This document shows positions 27,493 to 36,966 of a DNA stretch of 64,000 nucleotides, piece after piece. The notes beneath the pieces were generated by a model. It searched no databases. It was not told the origin of the DNA and saw only the letters and a program-made list of their open reading frames with translations. Position 1 is the stretch's first letter. Each line of letters begins with the position of its first letter. A program made the translations under genes and the position numbers. Source of the DNA: Betaproteobacteria bacterium (GTDB taxonomy: Bacteria > Pseudomonadota > Gammaproteobacteria > Burkholderiales > Burkholderiaceae_C); assembly GCA_016868355.1 (NCBI GenBank), contig VGHB01000007.1, positions 1 to 64,000 on the forward strand. Direction: 5' to 3'.

Positions 27493-28089
27493 ATGCCACC
27501 CATTCCCGCCACCACCAAGGCCTTGATGCTCATCTGCGTGGGCTTGTTCTGCACGCAGCTGTTGCTGCCGCCCTGGTTCGAAGGTTTCTTTGCGCTGTGG
27601 CCGCTGGGCAGCGGCCGGTTCGGGCCCTGGCAGCTGTTGAGCTACGGCCTGTTGCACGGTGACCCTGTGCACCTGTTCTTCAACATGCTCGGCCTGTGGA
27701 TGTTCGGGGGCGAAATCGAACGGCTTTGGGGCGGCAAGCGCTACCTACAGTTCATCGCAGCCAGCGTCCTGGCTGCCGCCGTGGTGCAGTTGTTGTGGGC
27801 CGCACTTACCGCACACAACCAACCCACCGTAGGCGCCTCGGGCGCCCTGTTCGGGCTGCTATTGGCTTTCGGCATGATATTCCCCAACCGCATCATCATG
27901 CCGCTGTTCCCACCCATCCCCATGAAGGCCAAGATCTTTGTGGCGGTGTTTGGCGGGCTGGAACTGCTGTTCGGCCTGAGCGGGGCATCGGGCGTGGCTC
28001 ACTTTGCCCACCTCGGCGGCATGCTGGGCGGATTTCTGATGATCCAGTACTGGCGCGGCCGGGGGCCTTTCAGGCGGTCTCGGCGCTGA
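27493..28089 (+). CDS. Rhomboid-family intramembrane serine protease
   Basis: A 198-residue inner-membrane protein with six hydrophobic segments. The catalytic serine is in VGASGALFGLLLAFG (~114-128) and the catalytic histidine in VAHFAHLGGMLGGF (~171-184). The loop-1 type motif HGDPVHLFFNMLGLWMFG and the GxxxExxxG-like GGEIERLWG are conserved. It cleaves membrane proteins within the bilayer; the substrate is unknown. Its last 20 bases overlap the convergent epimerase gene. Confidence 0.93.
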   Translation: MPPIPATTKALMLICVGLFCTQLLLPPWFEGFFALWPLGSGRFGPWQLLSYGLLHGDPVHLFFNMLGLWMFGGEIERLWGGKRYLQFIAASVLAAAVVQLLWAALTAHNQPTVGASGALFGLLLAFGMIFPNRIIMPLFPPIPMKAKIFVAVFGGLELLFGLSGASGVAHFAHLGGMLGGFLMIQYWRGRGPFRRSRR

Positions 28090-28975
28090 TCAGGGCCTGC
28101 TCCACCGTGGGGTAGCGCAGCTGCACACCCAACTCATGCTGCAAGCGTCGGCTCACCAAGCGGCGTGACTCGCCCCAAAACGAAAGCTGCATAGGCGATA
28201 GCTGCACCTGGGCCTGCTCCCAGCTGATGCGCGGCGGGCGCGGCAGGCCACTGCAGTCGGCCACCAGGTCGTAGTGGTCCCCGGTGCGCAAGCGGCCCTC
28301 GTCGCCACAGTTGTAGGCGCGTAGCGGCAAGCCTTGGTTCAGGGCGGCCAGAGCGATGCGCGCCAGGTCATCGGCCTGGATATGGTTGGTGTAGCCGTCT
28401 TCTTCGGGCACCAGCGAGGGGCTGCCCCGACGCACCCGCTCGCGTGGATCCCCCCCGGTCCGGTCCAGTGCGTAGATGCCCGGCACGCGCAACAGGGCGC
28501 TGCTGCAGCCCTGGCGCCGGGCCCAGTGGCGCACCCGCTGCTCGGCATCCACGCGCCGCTGCGCGCGGTCGGTTTGTGGATTCAAGGCTCGGGTTTCAGG
28601 CACCCATTGGCCCTGACAGTCTCCGTACACACCAGTGGTGCTCATGTAGACCAGCCGTTGTGGTGCACTGCGGCGCGACAAGGCCTGCAACAGCCGCGCT
28701 GTACGCGGGTCGCTGCGCCCCTGCAAGGGCGGCGGCGCTAGGTGCAGTACCGCATTGGCCAAGCCGGCCAAACGGCCCAGGCTGGCCGCATCGTCCAGGT
28801 TACCCAACAACGGAATGGCGCCGGCTGCGCGCAGCTCTGCTCGGCGCTCGGGCTGGGACGTCAGGGCCAAAACCCGCCAAGGAGAACCCCGCCGGCGTAG
28901 CTCGCGCAGTACGCGCAGCCCCACGTCGCCGCAGCCCACGATCAGCAGGGTTGGTTTGCACTTCACGGGCAGCAT
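28070..28975 (-). CDS. NAD(P)-binding epimerase/dehydratase-like protein (YeeZ-like extended SDR)
   Basis: A 301-residue protein of the atypical/extended short-chain dehydrogenase fold. It starts with a nucleotide-binding P-loop, LLIVGCGDVGLRVLRELRRR, and has LVYMSTTGVYGDCQGQW where the catalytic Ser-Thr-Tyr region of epimerases sits, though the YxxxK lysine is not obvious. PEEDGYTNHIQADDLAR is typical of the YeeZ group. The frame allows a TTG at 28993; ATG at 28975 (MLPVKCKPTLLIVG) is preferred. Substrate unknown. Its start is 28 bases from the divergent reductase gene. Confidence 0.85.
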   Translation of the reverse strand: MLPVKCKPTLLIVGCGDVGLRVLRELRRRGSPWRVLALTSQPERRAELRAAGAIPLLGNLDDAASLGRLAGLANAVLHLAPPPLQGRSDPRTARLLQALSRRSAPQRLVYMSTTGVYGDCQGQWVPETRALNPQTDRAQRRVDAEQRVRHWARRQGCSSALLRVPGIYALDRTGGDPRERVRRGSPSLVPEEDGYTNHIQADDLARIALAALNQGLPLRAYNCGDEGRLRTGDHYDLVADCSGLPRPPRISWEQAQVQLSPMQLSFWGESRRLVSRRLQHELGVQLRYPTVEQALISAETA

Positions 28976-29003
28976 GATGACATGGCACGGCAAAATCGGG
29001 GTG

Positions 29004-30029
29004 ATGAGTTACAAGATCGACATCCAACCCGCTGGCCTGAGCTTCACCGTTGAACGCGATCAGGCCATACTGCCTGCAGCCATTTCAGCCGGTATAGGCT
29101 TGCCTTATGGCTGTCGAGACGGTGCCTGCGGCTCCTGCAAGAGCAAACTGGTCAGCGGGCGGGTAATCCACGGCGCACACCAGTTGAAGGCACTTTCGGC
29201 AGAAGAAGAACAGGCCGGCATGATTCTGACCTGCTGCGCCGCTGCGCAGAGCGACTGCGTGATTGAGTCGCGCAGTGTGGCCGCTGCCGGCGAATTCCCC
29301 GTCATCAAAATGCCCGTTCGCGTGGCCACACTCAGCCGCGCTGCGCCCGATGTGGTGGTGGTGCGCCTTCAGTTGCCGGCCAATGCAAGCTTTCAGTACA
29401 AGGCTGGCCAGTATGTGGAATTTCTGCTGCGTGACGGCAAGCGTCGCGCATACAGCATGGCCAACGCGCCACACCTCAAGGGCGAGCCGCCCCAAATCGA
29501 ACTGCACATCCGTCATATGCCCGGCGGTGTGTTCACCGATGCGCTGTTCAGCACAGTCAAGGAAAAGGACATCCTGCGTGTGGAAGGCCCCTATGGTTCC
29601 TTCTGGCTGCGCGAAGATGTGCGTAAGCCCACCGTACTGTTGGCTTCGGGCACCGGCTTCGCGCCGATCAAGGCACTGATCGAACAAATGCAACTCAAGC
29701 AAGATGACCGGCCGGTGACCTTGTATTGGGGCTGTCGACAGGCTCGCGATCTATACATGAGCGAATGGGCTGAACAAGCTGTAGCCTTGGTGCCGCAACT
29801 GCGCTATGTGCCGGTACTCAGCGAACCCGATACAACTTGGCGCGGGCGAAGCGGCTTGGTTCACCAAGCGGTGATGGCGGACCTTCCCGACCTGTCTGGC
29901 CATGAGGTCTACGCTTGCGGGGCACCGGTGATGGTGGACGCTGCCCGGCGTGACTTTAGTGCCCAGTGCGGCCTGCCGGCTCAGGCCTTCTACGCCGACT
30001 CTTTCACCTCTGCAGCCGACAAGGCCTGA
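29004..30029 (+). CDS. Ferredoxin/FAD-type reductase (CDP-6-deoxy-delta-3,4-glucoseen reductase-like)
   Basis: A 341-residue electron-transfer flavoprotein. The N-terminal plant-type ferredoxin domain has ligands in YGCRDGACGSCKSKLVSG and ILTCCAAAQ. The FAD domain has the RxYS motif as RRAYSMANAP, and the NAD(P) domain starts LLASGTGFAPIKALIEQM and ends YACGAPVMVDAAR. It would pass electrons from NAD(P)H through FAD to a 2Fe-2S centre and on to an oxygenase or dehydratase. No dideoxysugar genes are nearby, so the family name may not describe its job. The upstream reading frame was trimmed to ATG 29004. Confidence 0.88.
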   Translation: MSYKIDIQPAGLSFTVERDQAILPAAISAGIGLPYGCRDGACGSCKSKLVSGRVIHGAHQLKALSAEEEQAGMILTCCAAAQSDCVIESRSVAAAGEFPVIKMPVRVATLSRAAPDVVVVRLQLPANASFQYKAGQYVEFLLRDGKRRAYSMANAPHLKGEPPQIELHIRHMPGGVFTDALFSTVKEKDILRVEGPYGSFWLREDVRKPTVLLASGTGFAPIKALIEQMQLKQDDRPVTLYWGCRQARDLYMSEWAEQAVALVPQLRYVPVLSEPDTTWRGRSGLVHQAVMADLPDLSGHEVYACGAPVMVDAARRDFSAQCGLPAQAFYADSFTSAADKA

Positions 30030-30071
30030 AGGACGGGTTCTGGCTGTGGGTGTTGGCGGCGGGCCTGCACC

Positions 30072-31466
30072 TCAGCCTTTGCCGTTCTGTGGCCCTCGCA
30101 TGGCCGCCTGGTCCAGGGCCCGAAGCCACTCCAGCTTTTCACGGAGCTTGATTTCCAGGCCGCGGTCAGCCGGTCGGTACCAGCCCGGCTCGGGCACGCC
30201 TTCGGGCAAGCAGCCCATACCGGCCGGGTAAGCGTGGGGCTCGTCGTGCGCGTAGCGGTACTTCGCGCCGTAACCCATCTGCTTTTGGAGCTTAGAAGTT
30301 GCGTTGCGCAAGTGCAGCGGCACCGGCAGGGAGCCGGTTTCCCGAACGAAGGCCTTGGCCTGCTTCCAAGCTGCATAGGACGCATTGCTCTTGGCCGCCA
30401 GACTCAGGTATACGGCGGCCTGGGCCATGGCCAACTCACCCTCGGGCAAACCCAGACGGTCCACGGTTTCGGCTGCGTTCAAGGCCAGCTGCAAGGCACG
30501 CGGATCGGCGTTGCCGATGTCCTCGCTGGCGATGGCAATCATGCGGCGCGTCACCTGGCGTGGATCAACGCCGCCATCGAGCAGCCGCGCCATCCAGTAC
30601 AGGGCTGCGTCGGTCTGCGAGCTGCGCACGCTTTTGTGAAAGGCGCTGATCTGCTCGTAGTACTGGTCACCTGCACCATCGGAGCGCCGCAGGCTGGGGC
30701 TGGTGCTGGCTTGTACGAAAGCCGCATCGATCCGCGCTAAGGCCTGCGTGTTCTGCGGGGAATGTGTGTCGTGCGGGACTTGCAAGGTTTGGCCTGCTGG
30801 CACAGCTTGAGGCTTGACCAGACCTGCGGCCTGCGCAGCCTGCACTACCTGCTCTACGAGGTTCAGGTAGCGCCGTCCATCACCATCGGCATAAGACACC
30901 AATAGAGCCTGCGCTTGTTCATCAAACGTGTGGGCCGGTAACTCCAAGGCCGCCAAGGTACGCTCAGCCAGCCGTGCAAAGTCGGACGTGGACAGGGGCT
31001 CCAGCGCATACACCTGGGTGCGCGAAAGCAAGGCATTGGTCACCTGCAGGCCCGGGTGTTCGGTGGTGCCGCCAATCAGCACCAAGAGACCCGACTCCAC
31101 ATGGGGCAGCAGCGCGTCTTGCTGCGGTTTGCTGAAAGCGTGAATTTCATCGATGAAGACCACCGTGCCACGGCTTTGCGCGCCGCGCAGAGCCTGGGCC
31201 GCTTCAATCACCGCGCGGATGTCTTTTATGCCGGCGCTGACGGCCGACAGCACCAAGAACTGGCTGTTCGTCACCTGCGCGGCCAAGCGGGCCAGGGTGG
31301 TTTTGCCCACGCCAGGCGGACCCCACAGGATGAAGGAGTGCAGACGGCCGGCTTGGAAGGCGCGCTGCAGGGGCCGACCGGGGCCAATCAGGTGCTGCTG
31401 GCCCACGACGTCTTGCAGCCTTTGCGGTCGCAAGCGTTCGGCCAAAGGGGGCAACAACGTGCTCAC
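30072..31466 (-). CDS. rarA: Replication-associated recombination protein A (RarA/MgsA)
   Basis: A 464-residue AAA+ ATPase related to clamp loaders that acts at stalled replication forks. Walker A is GPPGVGKTTLARLAAQ (~51-66), Walker B is GTVVFIDEIHAFSKPQQDAL, and sensor 1 follows in LIGGTTEHPGLQVTNALLSR. The C-terminal tetramerisation part contains YWMARLLDGGVDPRQVTRRM and AYPAGMGCLPEGVPEPGWY. Its ATG overlaps the lolA stop by 4 bases, so crp-ftsK-lolA-rarA reads as one transcription unit. Confidence 0.95.
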   Translation of the reverse strand: MSTLLPPLAERLRPQRLQDVVGQQHLIGPGRPLQRAFQAGRLHSFILWGPPGVGKTTLARLAAQVTNSQFLVLSAVSAGIKDIRAVIEAAQALRGAQSRGTVVFIDEIHAFSKPQQDALLPHVESGLLVLIGGTTEHPGLQVTNALLSRTQVYALEPLSTSDFARLAERTLAALELPAHTFDEQAQALLVSYADGDGRRYLNLVEQVVQAAQAAGLVKPQAVPAGQTLQVPHDTHSPQNTQALARIDAAFVQASTSPSLRRSDGAGDQYYEQISAFHKSVRSSQTDAALYWMARLLDGGVDPRQVTRRMIAIASEDIGNADPRALQLALNAAETVDRLGLPEGELAMAQAAVYLSLAAKSNASYAAWKQAKAFVRETGSLPVPLHLRNATSKLQKQMGYGAKYRYAHDEPHAYPAGMGCLPEGVPEPGWYRPADRGLEIKLREKLEWLRALDQAAMRGPQNGKG

Positions 31467-32128
31467 TGTTGAATCACATCAGCGCCCTTGGGAACGGCAA
31501 AAACCAAGCGGTCGGCGGGCAGCGGCCGGTTGAGTTTGAGGTCACGAAACTGCAGCAGGGATCGCTGGCCCAGGCTGTCGACAATGACCATTTCCGCCAG
31601 CTCGCCGTTGCGAAAACCGATGCGCAGGCTCTCAAAGGCTCCATCGGCCAGCTTGGGCACTGCCTTGACCCATTCCAGACCGTCGCGCGCAGGCTCTGCG
31701 CTCAAGTTGAAGTCGCGCTCGAGCTGAGCCCCAGCCAAGAGCGCCGCGGGCGTAGCAGCCAAGGCGCTGCTTTGCTTGCGCGATATCACCTGATTGAGAT
31801 CGGGGTCGTAGACCCACAGGCGCTGGCCATCAGCCACGATGACCTGTTCGAAAGGCTTGGTGTAGGTGAAGCGAAAACGGTTAGGCCTGGAAAATTCAAA
31901 GGTGCCGCTGGAAGACCGCCGCTTTGCGCCGTCTGGCGAGATCACAGTTTGGGTGAACTCCGCGCTGCCGGTGCGTGCATCACGCACAAACGACTGAAGT
32001 GCCGCCAGCGTATCGGCCCGGGCCGCCACCGATGCCAGCCCCAGCACACCCAACAAGGTCCAGACCCACAAGGCCTGCATACCCTCCAGCAGGGCCGCCG
32101 CTGCGGCCGACACAGTGGCCCCGAACAT
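31463..32128 (-). CDS. lolA: Outer-membrane lipoprotein carrier protein LolA
   Basis: A 221-residue periplasmic chaperone that carries lipoproteins from LolCDE to LolB. A signal peptide ends around ASVAARADT, and the mature protein shows SAEFTQTVISPDGAKRRSSS, GTFEFSRPNRFRFTYTKPFE and VADGQRLWVYDPDLNQV, the conserved half-barrel strands. Two starts are possible: ATG 32128, 4 bases after the ftsK stop, or ATG 32080 closer to the hydrophobic core of the signal. The first is listed. It overlaps rarA by 4 bases. Confidence 0.93.
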   Translation of the reverse strand: MFGATVSAAAAALLEGMQALWVWTLLGVLGLASVAARADTLAALQSFVRDARTGSAEFTQTVISPDGAKRRSSSGTFEFSRPNRFRFTYTKPFEQVIVADGQRLWVYDPDLNQVISRKQSSALAATPAALLAGAQLERDFNLSAEPARDGLEWVKAVPKLADGAFESLRIGFRNGELAEMVIVDSLGQRSLLQFRDLKLNRPLPADRLVFAVPKGADVIQQ

Positions 32129-32132
32129 GGCC

Positions 32133-34439
32133 CTAGCCTTCGCGCCGCGGCACGATGATGTCGCGGTTGCCGTTGGTGGCCATGGCCGAGACCAAGCCCG
32201 ACTTCTCCATTTGCTCCAACAGGCGCGCTGCGCGGTTGTAGCCGATGCGCAGGTGGCGCTGTACCAGTGAAATCGAGGCCCGTTTGTGTTCAAGCACCAC
32301 AGCCACGGCCTGGTCATAGAGCGGATCGCTTTCGCCATCGCTGTTGCCCCCGCCCAGGGCCCCCAACTCACCACCTTCGCCTTCTAGGGTGCCGCCTTCC
32401 AGAATGCCTTCGATGTAGTGGGGCTCGCCCTGGCTCTTAAGGAAATCAACCACCCGGTGCACTTCATCATCGCTGACAAAGGCCCCATGTACACGCACCG
32501 ATAAGCCGGTACCGCCCGCCATGTAGAGCATATCGCCCATGCCCAACAGGGCTTCTGCACCCATTTGGTCCAAGATGGTTCGGCTGTCGATCCTGCTGCT
32601 GACTTGAAAGCTCAGCCGTGTGGGAATGTTGGCCTTGATCAAACCGGTGATCACATCCACGCTGGGTCGCTGCGTGGCCAAAATCAGGTGAACGCCCGAG
32701 GCGCGGGCCTTCTGTGCCAGGCGCGCGATCAACTCTTCGATTTTCTTGCCCACCACCATCATCAGGTCGGCCAATTCGTCGATCACCACCACCACAAAGG
32801 GCAAGCGCTCCAGCGGCTCGGGCTGCTCAGGGGTCAGGGAGAAGGGATTGGGGATCTTCTCTTCCCTCGCAGCCGCCTCTTCAATCTTCTTGTTGAAGCC
32901 CGCCACATTGCGCACGCCCATCTTGCTCATCAGCTTGTAGCGGCGCTCCATTTCGCCCACGCACCAGTTCAGAGCGTTGGCCGCCTGCCTCATGTCGGTG
33001 ACCACCGGGCACAGAAGGTGAGGAATGCCCTCATAAACGCTCATCTCCAGCATCTTGGGGTCGATGAGGATCAGCCGCACATCGCGCGCCTCGGCCTTGT
33101 ACAACAGGCTCAAGATCATGGCGTTGATACCCACCGATTTGCCCGAACCGGTGGTACCCGCTACCAGGCAGTGCGGCATCTTGGCCAGGTCGGCCACTAC
33201 CGGTTGGCCCACGATGTCTTTGCCCAGGCCCATGGTCAACACCGAACCTGCATCGGCATAAACCTGCGAGCCCAAAATCTCGGTCAGCTTGATGACCTGG
33301 CGCTTGGCATTGGGTAACTCAAGCGCCATGGTGGTCTTGCCGGGAATGGTTTCCACCACCCGGATGCTGACCAGCGACAGCGAACGCGCCAGGTCTTTGG
33401 CCAGGTTGACCACCTGCGAACCCTTGACCCCCGTGGCTGGCTCGATCTCGTAACGGGTGATCACCGGGCCCGGCGAGGCGGCCACCACCTGCACCTCCAC
33501 CCCGAAATCGCGCAGCTTCTTCTCGATCAGGCGCGAGGTCATCTCCAGGGTATCGGCCGACACCGTTTCCTGACGGCTGGGCGCCGAATCCAAGAGGTCC
33601 ACCTGGGGCAGTTTGGTGTCGTGCAATTCTTGGAACAGCGGCTTTTGGCGTTCCTTGGCCACCCGGGTTGACACCGGCACTTCCATCACGGGCGGCTCGA
33701 TCACGATGGGCACATGCTCCTCCTCCTCCAAGCGCCGCTCCACCGCCACGTCCTGGGTGCGCTTGCGCAAGGCCTGCTCGCCCAGGCGAACATCTTTGGC
33801 GTGCTCACGCTGGGCCTGCCGCTGATCGCGCAGGCTTTCCAGCCAGGCACCAATCTGCTCGGCCAGCCGCAACCAAGAAAAGCCAAAGGCCCAGGACACG
33901 CCCAGCACCAAGGAGGCGATCCAAAACACGCCCGAGCCATTGAAGCCCAACCATTTCATAGACCAGGGCCCTAGGGCGTAGCCCAAGACGCCTCCCGCAT
34001 GGCCGGGCATGCCGGGCTCGGCCTGATACAGGCGCGTCCACTCGAGTGCAGCGCTGGCGGCCAACAGCATGGCCGCGCCAGCCACGCGCCACAGCACAGC
34101 GCTGCGTGGTGGTTCGTCACCCCCACCGGTCTGGTCTTGAGTGGGCAGCCCCCGCAAGCGACAGGCCAACAACGACAACCAATGGCGGGCCACGATCAGC
34201 GGTACCCACCACGCGGAGTAGCCCAGAACAAACAGGGCCACATCGGAAAACCACGCGCCCGCACGACCGACCGCGTTGAGCGCGCGGTCTTGGGCTCCGC
34301 TGGTGGTGAAGCCGGGGTCACCGGCATGGTGGGTGGCCAGGGCCAAAACGGCCAGCAGCCAAAACACAGCGGTCACGAACAACCAAGCCGCGCGCGGAGG
34401 CCGATCACGCACCTTGGCGGCAGTCATGGACAGGGTCAT
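32133..34439 (-). CDS. ftsK: DNA translocase FtsK
   Basis: A 768-residue septal DNA pump for chromosome dimer resolution and segregation. The N-terminal part has four membrane spans ([16 protein letters not shown] first), then a short linker. The motor has [11 protein letters not shown], Walker [16 protein letters not shown] and Walker [15 protein letters not shown]. The C-terminal gamma winged helix that reads KOPS ([20 protein letters not shown]) is present. ATG 34439 or 34427 are candidate starts; both overlap the 3' end of the upstream regulator gene. This short-linker form is common in Burkholderiales. Confidence 0.95.
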   Translation of the reverse strand: MTLSMTAAKVRDRPPRAAWLFVTAVFWLLAVLALATHHAGDPGFTTSGAQDRALNAVGRAGAWFSDVALFVLGYSAWWVPLIVARHWLSLLACRLRGLPTQDQTGGGDEPPRSAVLWRVAGAAMLLAASAALEWTRLYQAEPGMPGHAGGVLGYALGPWSMKWLGFNGSGVFWIASLVLGVSWAFGFSWLRLAEQIGAWLESLRDQRQAQREHAKDVRLGEQALRKRTQDVAVERRLEEEEHVPIVIEPPVMEVPVSTRVAKERQKPLFQELHDTKLPQVDLLDSAPSRQETVSADTLEMTSRLIEKKLRDFGVEVQVVAASPGPVITRYEIEPATGVKGSQVVNLAKDLARSLSLVSIRVVETIPGKTTMALELPNAKRQVIKLTEILGSQVYADAGSVLTMGLGKDIVGQPVVADLAKMPHCLVAGTTGSGKSVGINAMILSLLYKAEARDVRLILIDPKMLEMSVYEGIPHLLCPVVTDMRQAANALNWCVGEMERRYKLMSKMGVRNVAGFNKKIEEAAAREEKIPNPFSLTPEQPEPLERLPFVVVVIDELADLMMVVGKKIEELIARLAQKARASGVHLILATQRPSVDVITGLIKANIPTRLSFQVSSRIDSRTILDQMGAEALLGMGDMLYMAGGTGLSVRVHGAFVSDDEVHRVVDFLKSQGEPHYIEGILEGGTLEGEGGELGALGGGNSDGESDPLYDQAVAVVLEHKRASISLVQRHLRIGYNRAARLLEQMEKSGLVSAMATNGNRDIIVPRREG

Positions 34440-35136
34440 ACCCACATTGTGGGGCCTCTGAGGTGCCCTGTGGATCCAGACTCGCCTCCCGAATGAGCAA
34501 AGACCCATCGGCCTGCGCCTCGATGTAGCCACGGTCTTGCAGGTTTTTCATCACGCGGCTGACCATTTCGCGAGAGGCCCCCACCCGCTTGGCCATATCT
34601 TGCCGCGACACCCGAGTGCGGATCGCCCGGGTCTGCCCATAGGGCTGCGACATTTCCAACAGGGCACGGGCTACCCGCCCATACACATCCATCAGCGCCA
34701 GGGATTCAATCTGCCGGTCAGCGGCTCGGAGGCGTTCGACCAAGCCTCTCATCATGGGGGTGGCCAACGAAGTGCGGTCGGGAAGACATCGCGCGACGGC
34801 ATCCCGATTCAGCACCAGGACGTCAGTTTGCACTTCCGCACGCACCGTGGCCGAGTGCGGCTCACCGTCGATGAGGCTCATCTCGCCCAGAAACGAACCA
34901 GCCTCCATCACCGAAAGTATGACTTCTCGGCCCTTGTTGTCTGTCGCGGTCACCCGGGCCCGCCCGTTGAGCAGAACAACGAACTGTCCGCTCTTGCTGC
35001 CCTGCTCGACCACGGTGTCTCCGCGGCGAAAGCGTCGCTTCACGACCCCATCGGCGACTTGTTGAGCCTGCTCATGGCTTAACAGGGAGAACAGCGGAAC
35101 TCGGCGAATCAGGTCTAAATTTGTCAACATCGACAT
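34405..35136 (-). CDS. Crp/Fnr-family transcriptional regulator (CRP-like)
   Basis: A 243-residue regulator. The N-terminal cyclic-nucleotide-like beta roll shows [19 protein letters not shown] and [20 protein letters not shown]. coli CRP has RSAWVRA at this point; the phosphate-binding arginine is histidine here, so classical cAMP binding is doubtful. There are no FNR-type N-terminal cysteines. The C-terminal [23 protein letters not shown], keeps the R-E-x-V-x-R pattern that reads TGTGA in CRP. GGAGAACC precedes the ATG at 35136. A perfect CRP-type palindrome lies 88 bases upstream. Confidence 0.92.
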   Translation of the reverse strand: MSMLTNLDLIRRVPLFSLLSHEQAQQVADGVVKRRFRRGDTVVEQGSKSGQFVVLLNGRARVTATDNKGREVILSVMEAGSFLGEMSLIDGEPHSATVRAEVQTDVLVLNRDAVARCLPDRTSLATPMMRGLVERLRAADRQIESLALMDVYGRVARALLEMSQPYGQTRAIRTRVSRQDMAKRVGASREMVSRVMKNLQDRGYIEAQADGSLLIREASLDPQGTSEAPQCGYDPVHDCRQGA

Positions 35137-35223
35137 TGAAAGGTTCTCCGTGCCTTTGAGTTATCGGGATATCGGCAGTCGACCCTAGGGCTTGAGCAGA
35201 AACGGGCCCCAATCCGCGATTGA

Positions 35224-35241
35224 CTGTGAAATATTTCACAG
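35224..35241. promoter_or_regulatory. Perfect CRP-type operator palindrome between crp-like gene and trxB
   Basis: CTGTGAAATATTTCACAG is an 18-bp perfect palindrome containing TGTGA-N6-TCACA, the classical CRP consensus. It lies 88 bases from the regulator start and 68 bases from the trxB start, in the only divergent control region of the two. With the conserved recognition helix of the neighbouring protein, autoregulation and control of trxB are the simplest reading. Confidence 0.75.
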
Positions 35242-35296
35242 CCTCGACGATTGAATCCGTCACGACCTCTTGCCAAAGCGGGATCCGCAGGCGTGA

Positions 35297-36265
<969 letters not shown>

Positions 36266-36362
36266 CCCGAGCCATGCCGGGCTCGCCCGGCGTCTCAGGG
36301 CCCTGCTTACCCTGGCTCTGCGTTTTCCGCTACACTGACAGCGTGTTTAGCGCGTCACGTTC

Positions 36363-36422
36363 GTGGCCGCTTCGGGCTACCGCCACCCTTATGGCGAGGT
36401 GAGGCTGAGCGTCAGTTCAGCC
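36363..36422 (+). promoter_or_regulatory. Structured 5' leader of rpmB with alternative hairpins
   Basis: Upstream of rpmB the arm GCCAC (36382-36386) can pair either with GTGGC (36363-36367) or, through the overlapping CGCCA (36381-36385), with TGGCG (36392-36396); the two pairings exclude each other. A third hairpin, GGCTGAGC-GTCA-GTTCAGCC (36403-36422), ends 26 bases before the start codon. A TACACT -10-like box lies at 36331-36336, so all of this would be in the 5' UTR. It may be a ribosomal-protein leader. Confidence 0.4.
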
Positions 36423-36448
36423 GAGTGAATCAAATTTGGAGTGTCCCC

Positions 36449-36682
36449 ATGGCACGCGTGTGTGAGATCACGGGCAAGAAGCCCATGGTGGGGAACAACG
36501 TTTCCCATGCCAACAACAAGACCAAGCGTCGTTTCCTGCCCAATCTGCAGTACCGCCGCTTTTGGGTCGAGAGCGAAAACCGTTGGGTGCGTCTTCGCGT
36601 GTCCAATGCGGCGCTTCGTCTGATTGACAAGAAGGGCATCGAGGTGGTGCTCGCCGACCTGCGCGCGCGCGGCCAGATCTAA
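36449..36682 (+). CDS. rpmB: 50S ribosomal protein L28
   Basis: A 77-residue basic protein: [20 protein letters not shown], then [19 protein letters not shown] and the end [12 protein letters not shown]. It is the zinc-free L28 form (a single cysteine). TTGGAG precedes the ATG at 36449 by 9-14 bases. rpmG follows after 15 bases; the rpmB-rpmG pair is conserved across proteobacteria. Confidence 0.98.
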   Translation: MARVCEITGKKPMVGNNVSHANNKTKRRFLPNLQYRRFWVESENRWVRLRVSNAALRLIDKKGIEVVLADLRARGQI

Positions 36683-36697
36683 GGAAAGGGACACATC

Positions 36698-36868
36698 ATG
36701 GCAACCAAAGGCGGCCGCGAAAAGATCAAGCTGGAGTCCACTGCGGGCACCGGCCACTTCTACACCACCAACAAGAACAAGAAGACGACGCCCAACAAGC
36801 TGGAATTGATGAAGTTCGATCCCAAGGCGCGCAAGCACGTGTTGTACAAAGAAACCAAGCTGAAGTGA
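36698..36868 (+). CDS. rpmG: 50S ribosomal protein L33
   Basis: A 56-residue lysine-rich protein, [20 protein letters not shown] ... [18 protein letters not shown]. It has no cysteines, so it is the zinc-independent (C-minus) form. AAGGAAAGGG lies 7-16 bases before the ATG. A rho-independent terminator follows 40 bases after the stop. Confidence 0.97.
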   Translation: MATKGGREKIKLESTAGTGHFYTTNKNKKTTPNKLELMKFDPKARKHVLYKETKLK

Positions 36869-36908
36869 TTCAGCCTCGATTGAGCCCCAGGCTCAAGCAG
36901 TTCAATAA

Positions 36909-36943
36909 GAAAATGCCCGCTCAGTGAGCGGGCATTTTCTTTG
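36909..36943 (+). terminator. Rho-independent terminator of rpmB-rpmG
   Basis: Fifteen-base perfect arms GAAAATGCCCGCTCA (36909-36923) and TGAGCGGGCATTTTC (36925-36939) are followed by TTT. The A-rich left flank makes it usable in both directions, so it may also end the convergent desaturase transcript, whose stop is at 36967. Confidence 0.9.
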
Positions 36944-36966
36944 GTGGGACCAGCTGTCCGGCCCGC

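Noticed and set aside
36276-36291. GCCGGG-CTCG-CCCGGC hairpin after trxB as a rho-independent terminator
   Set aside because: Strong stem but no following T-run.
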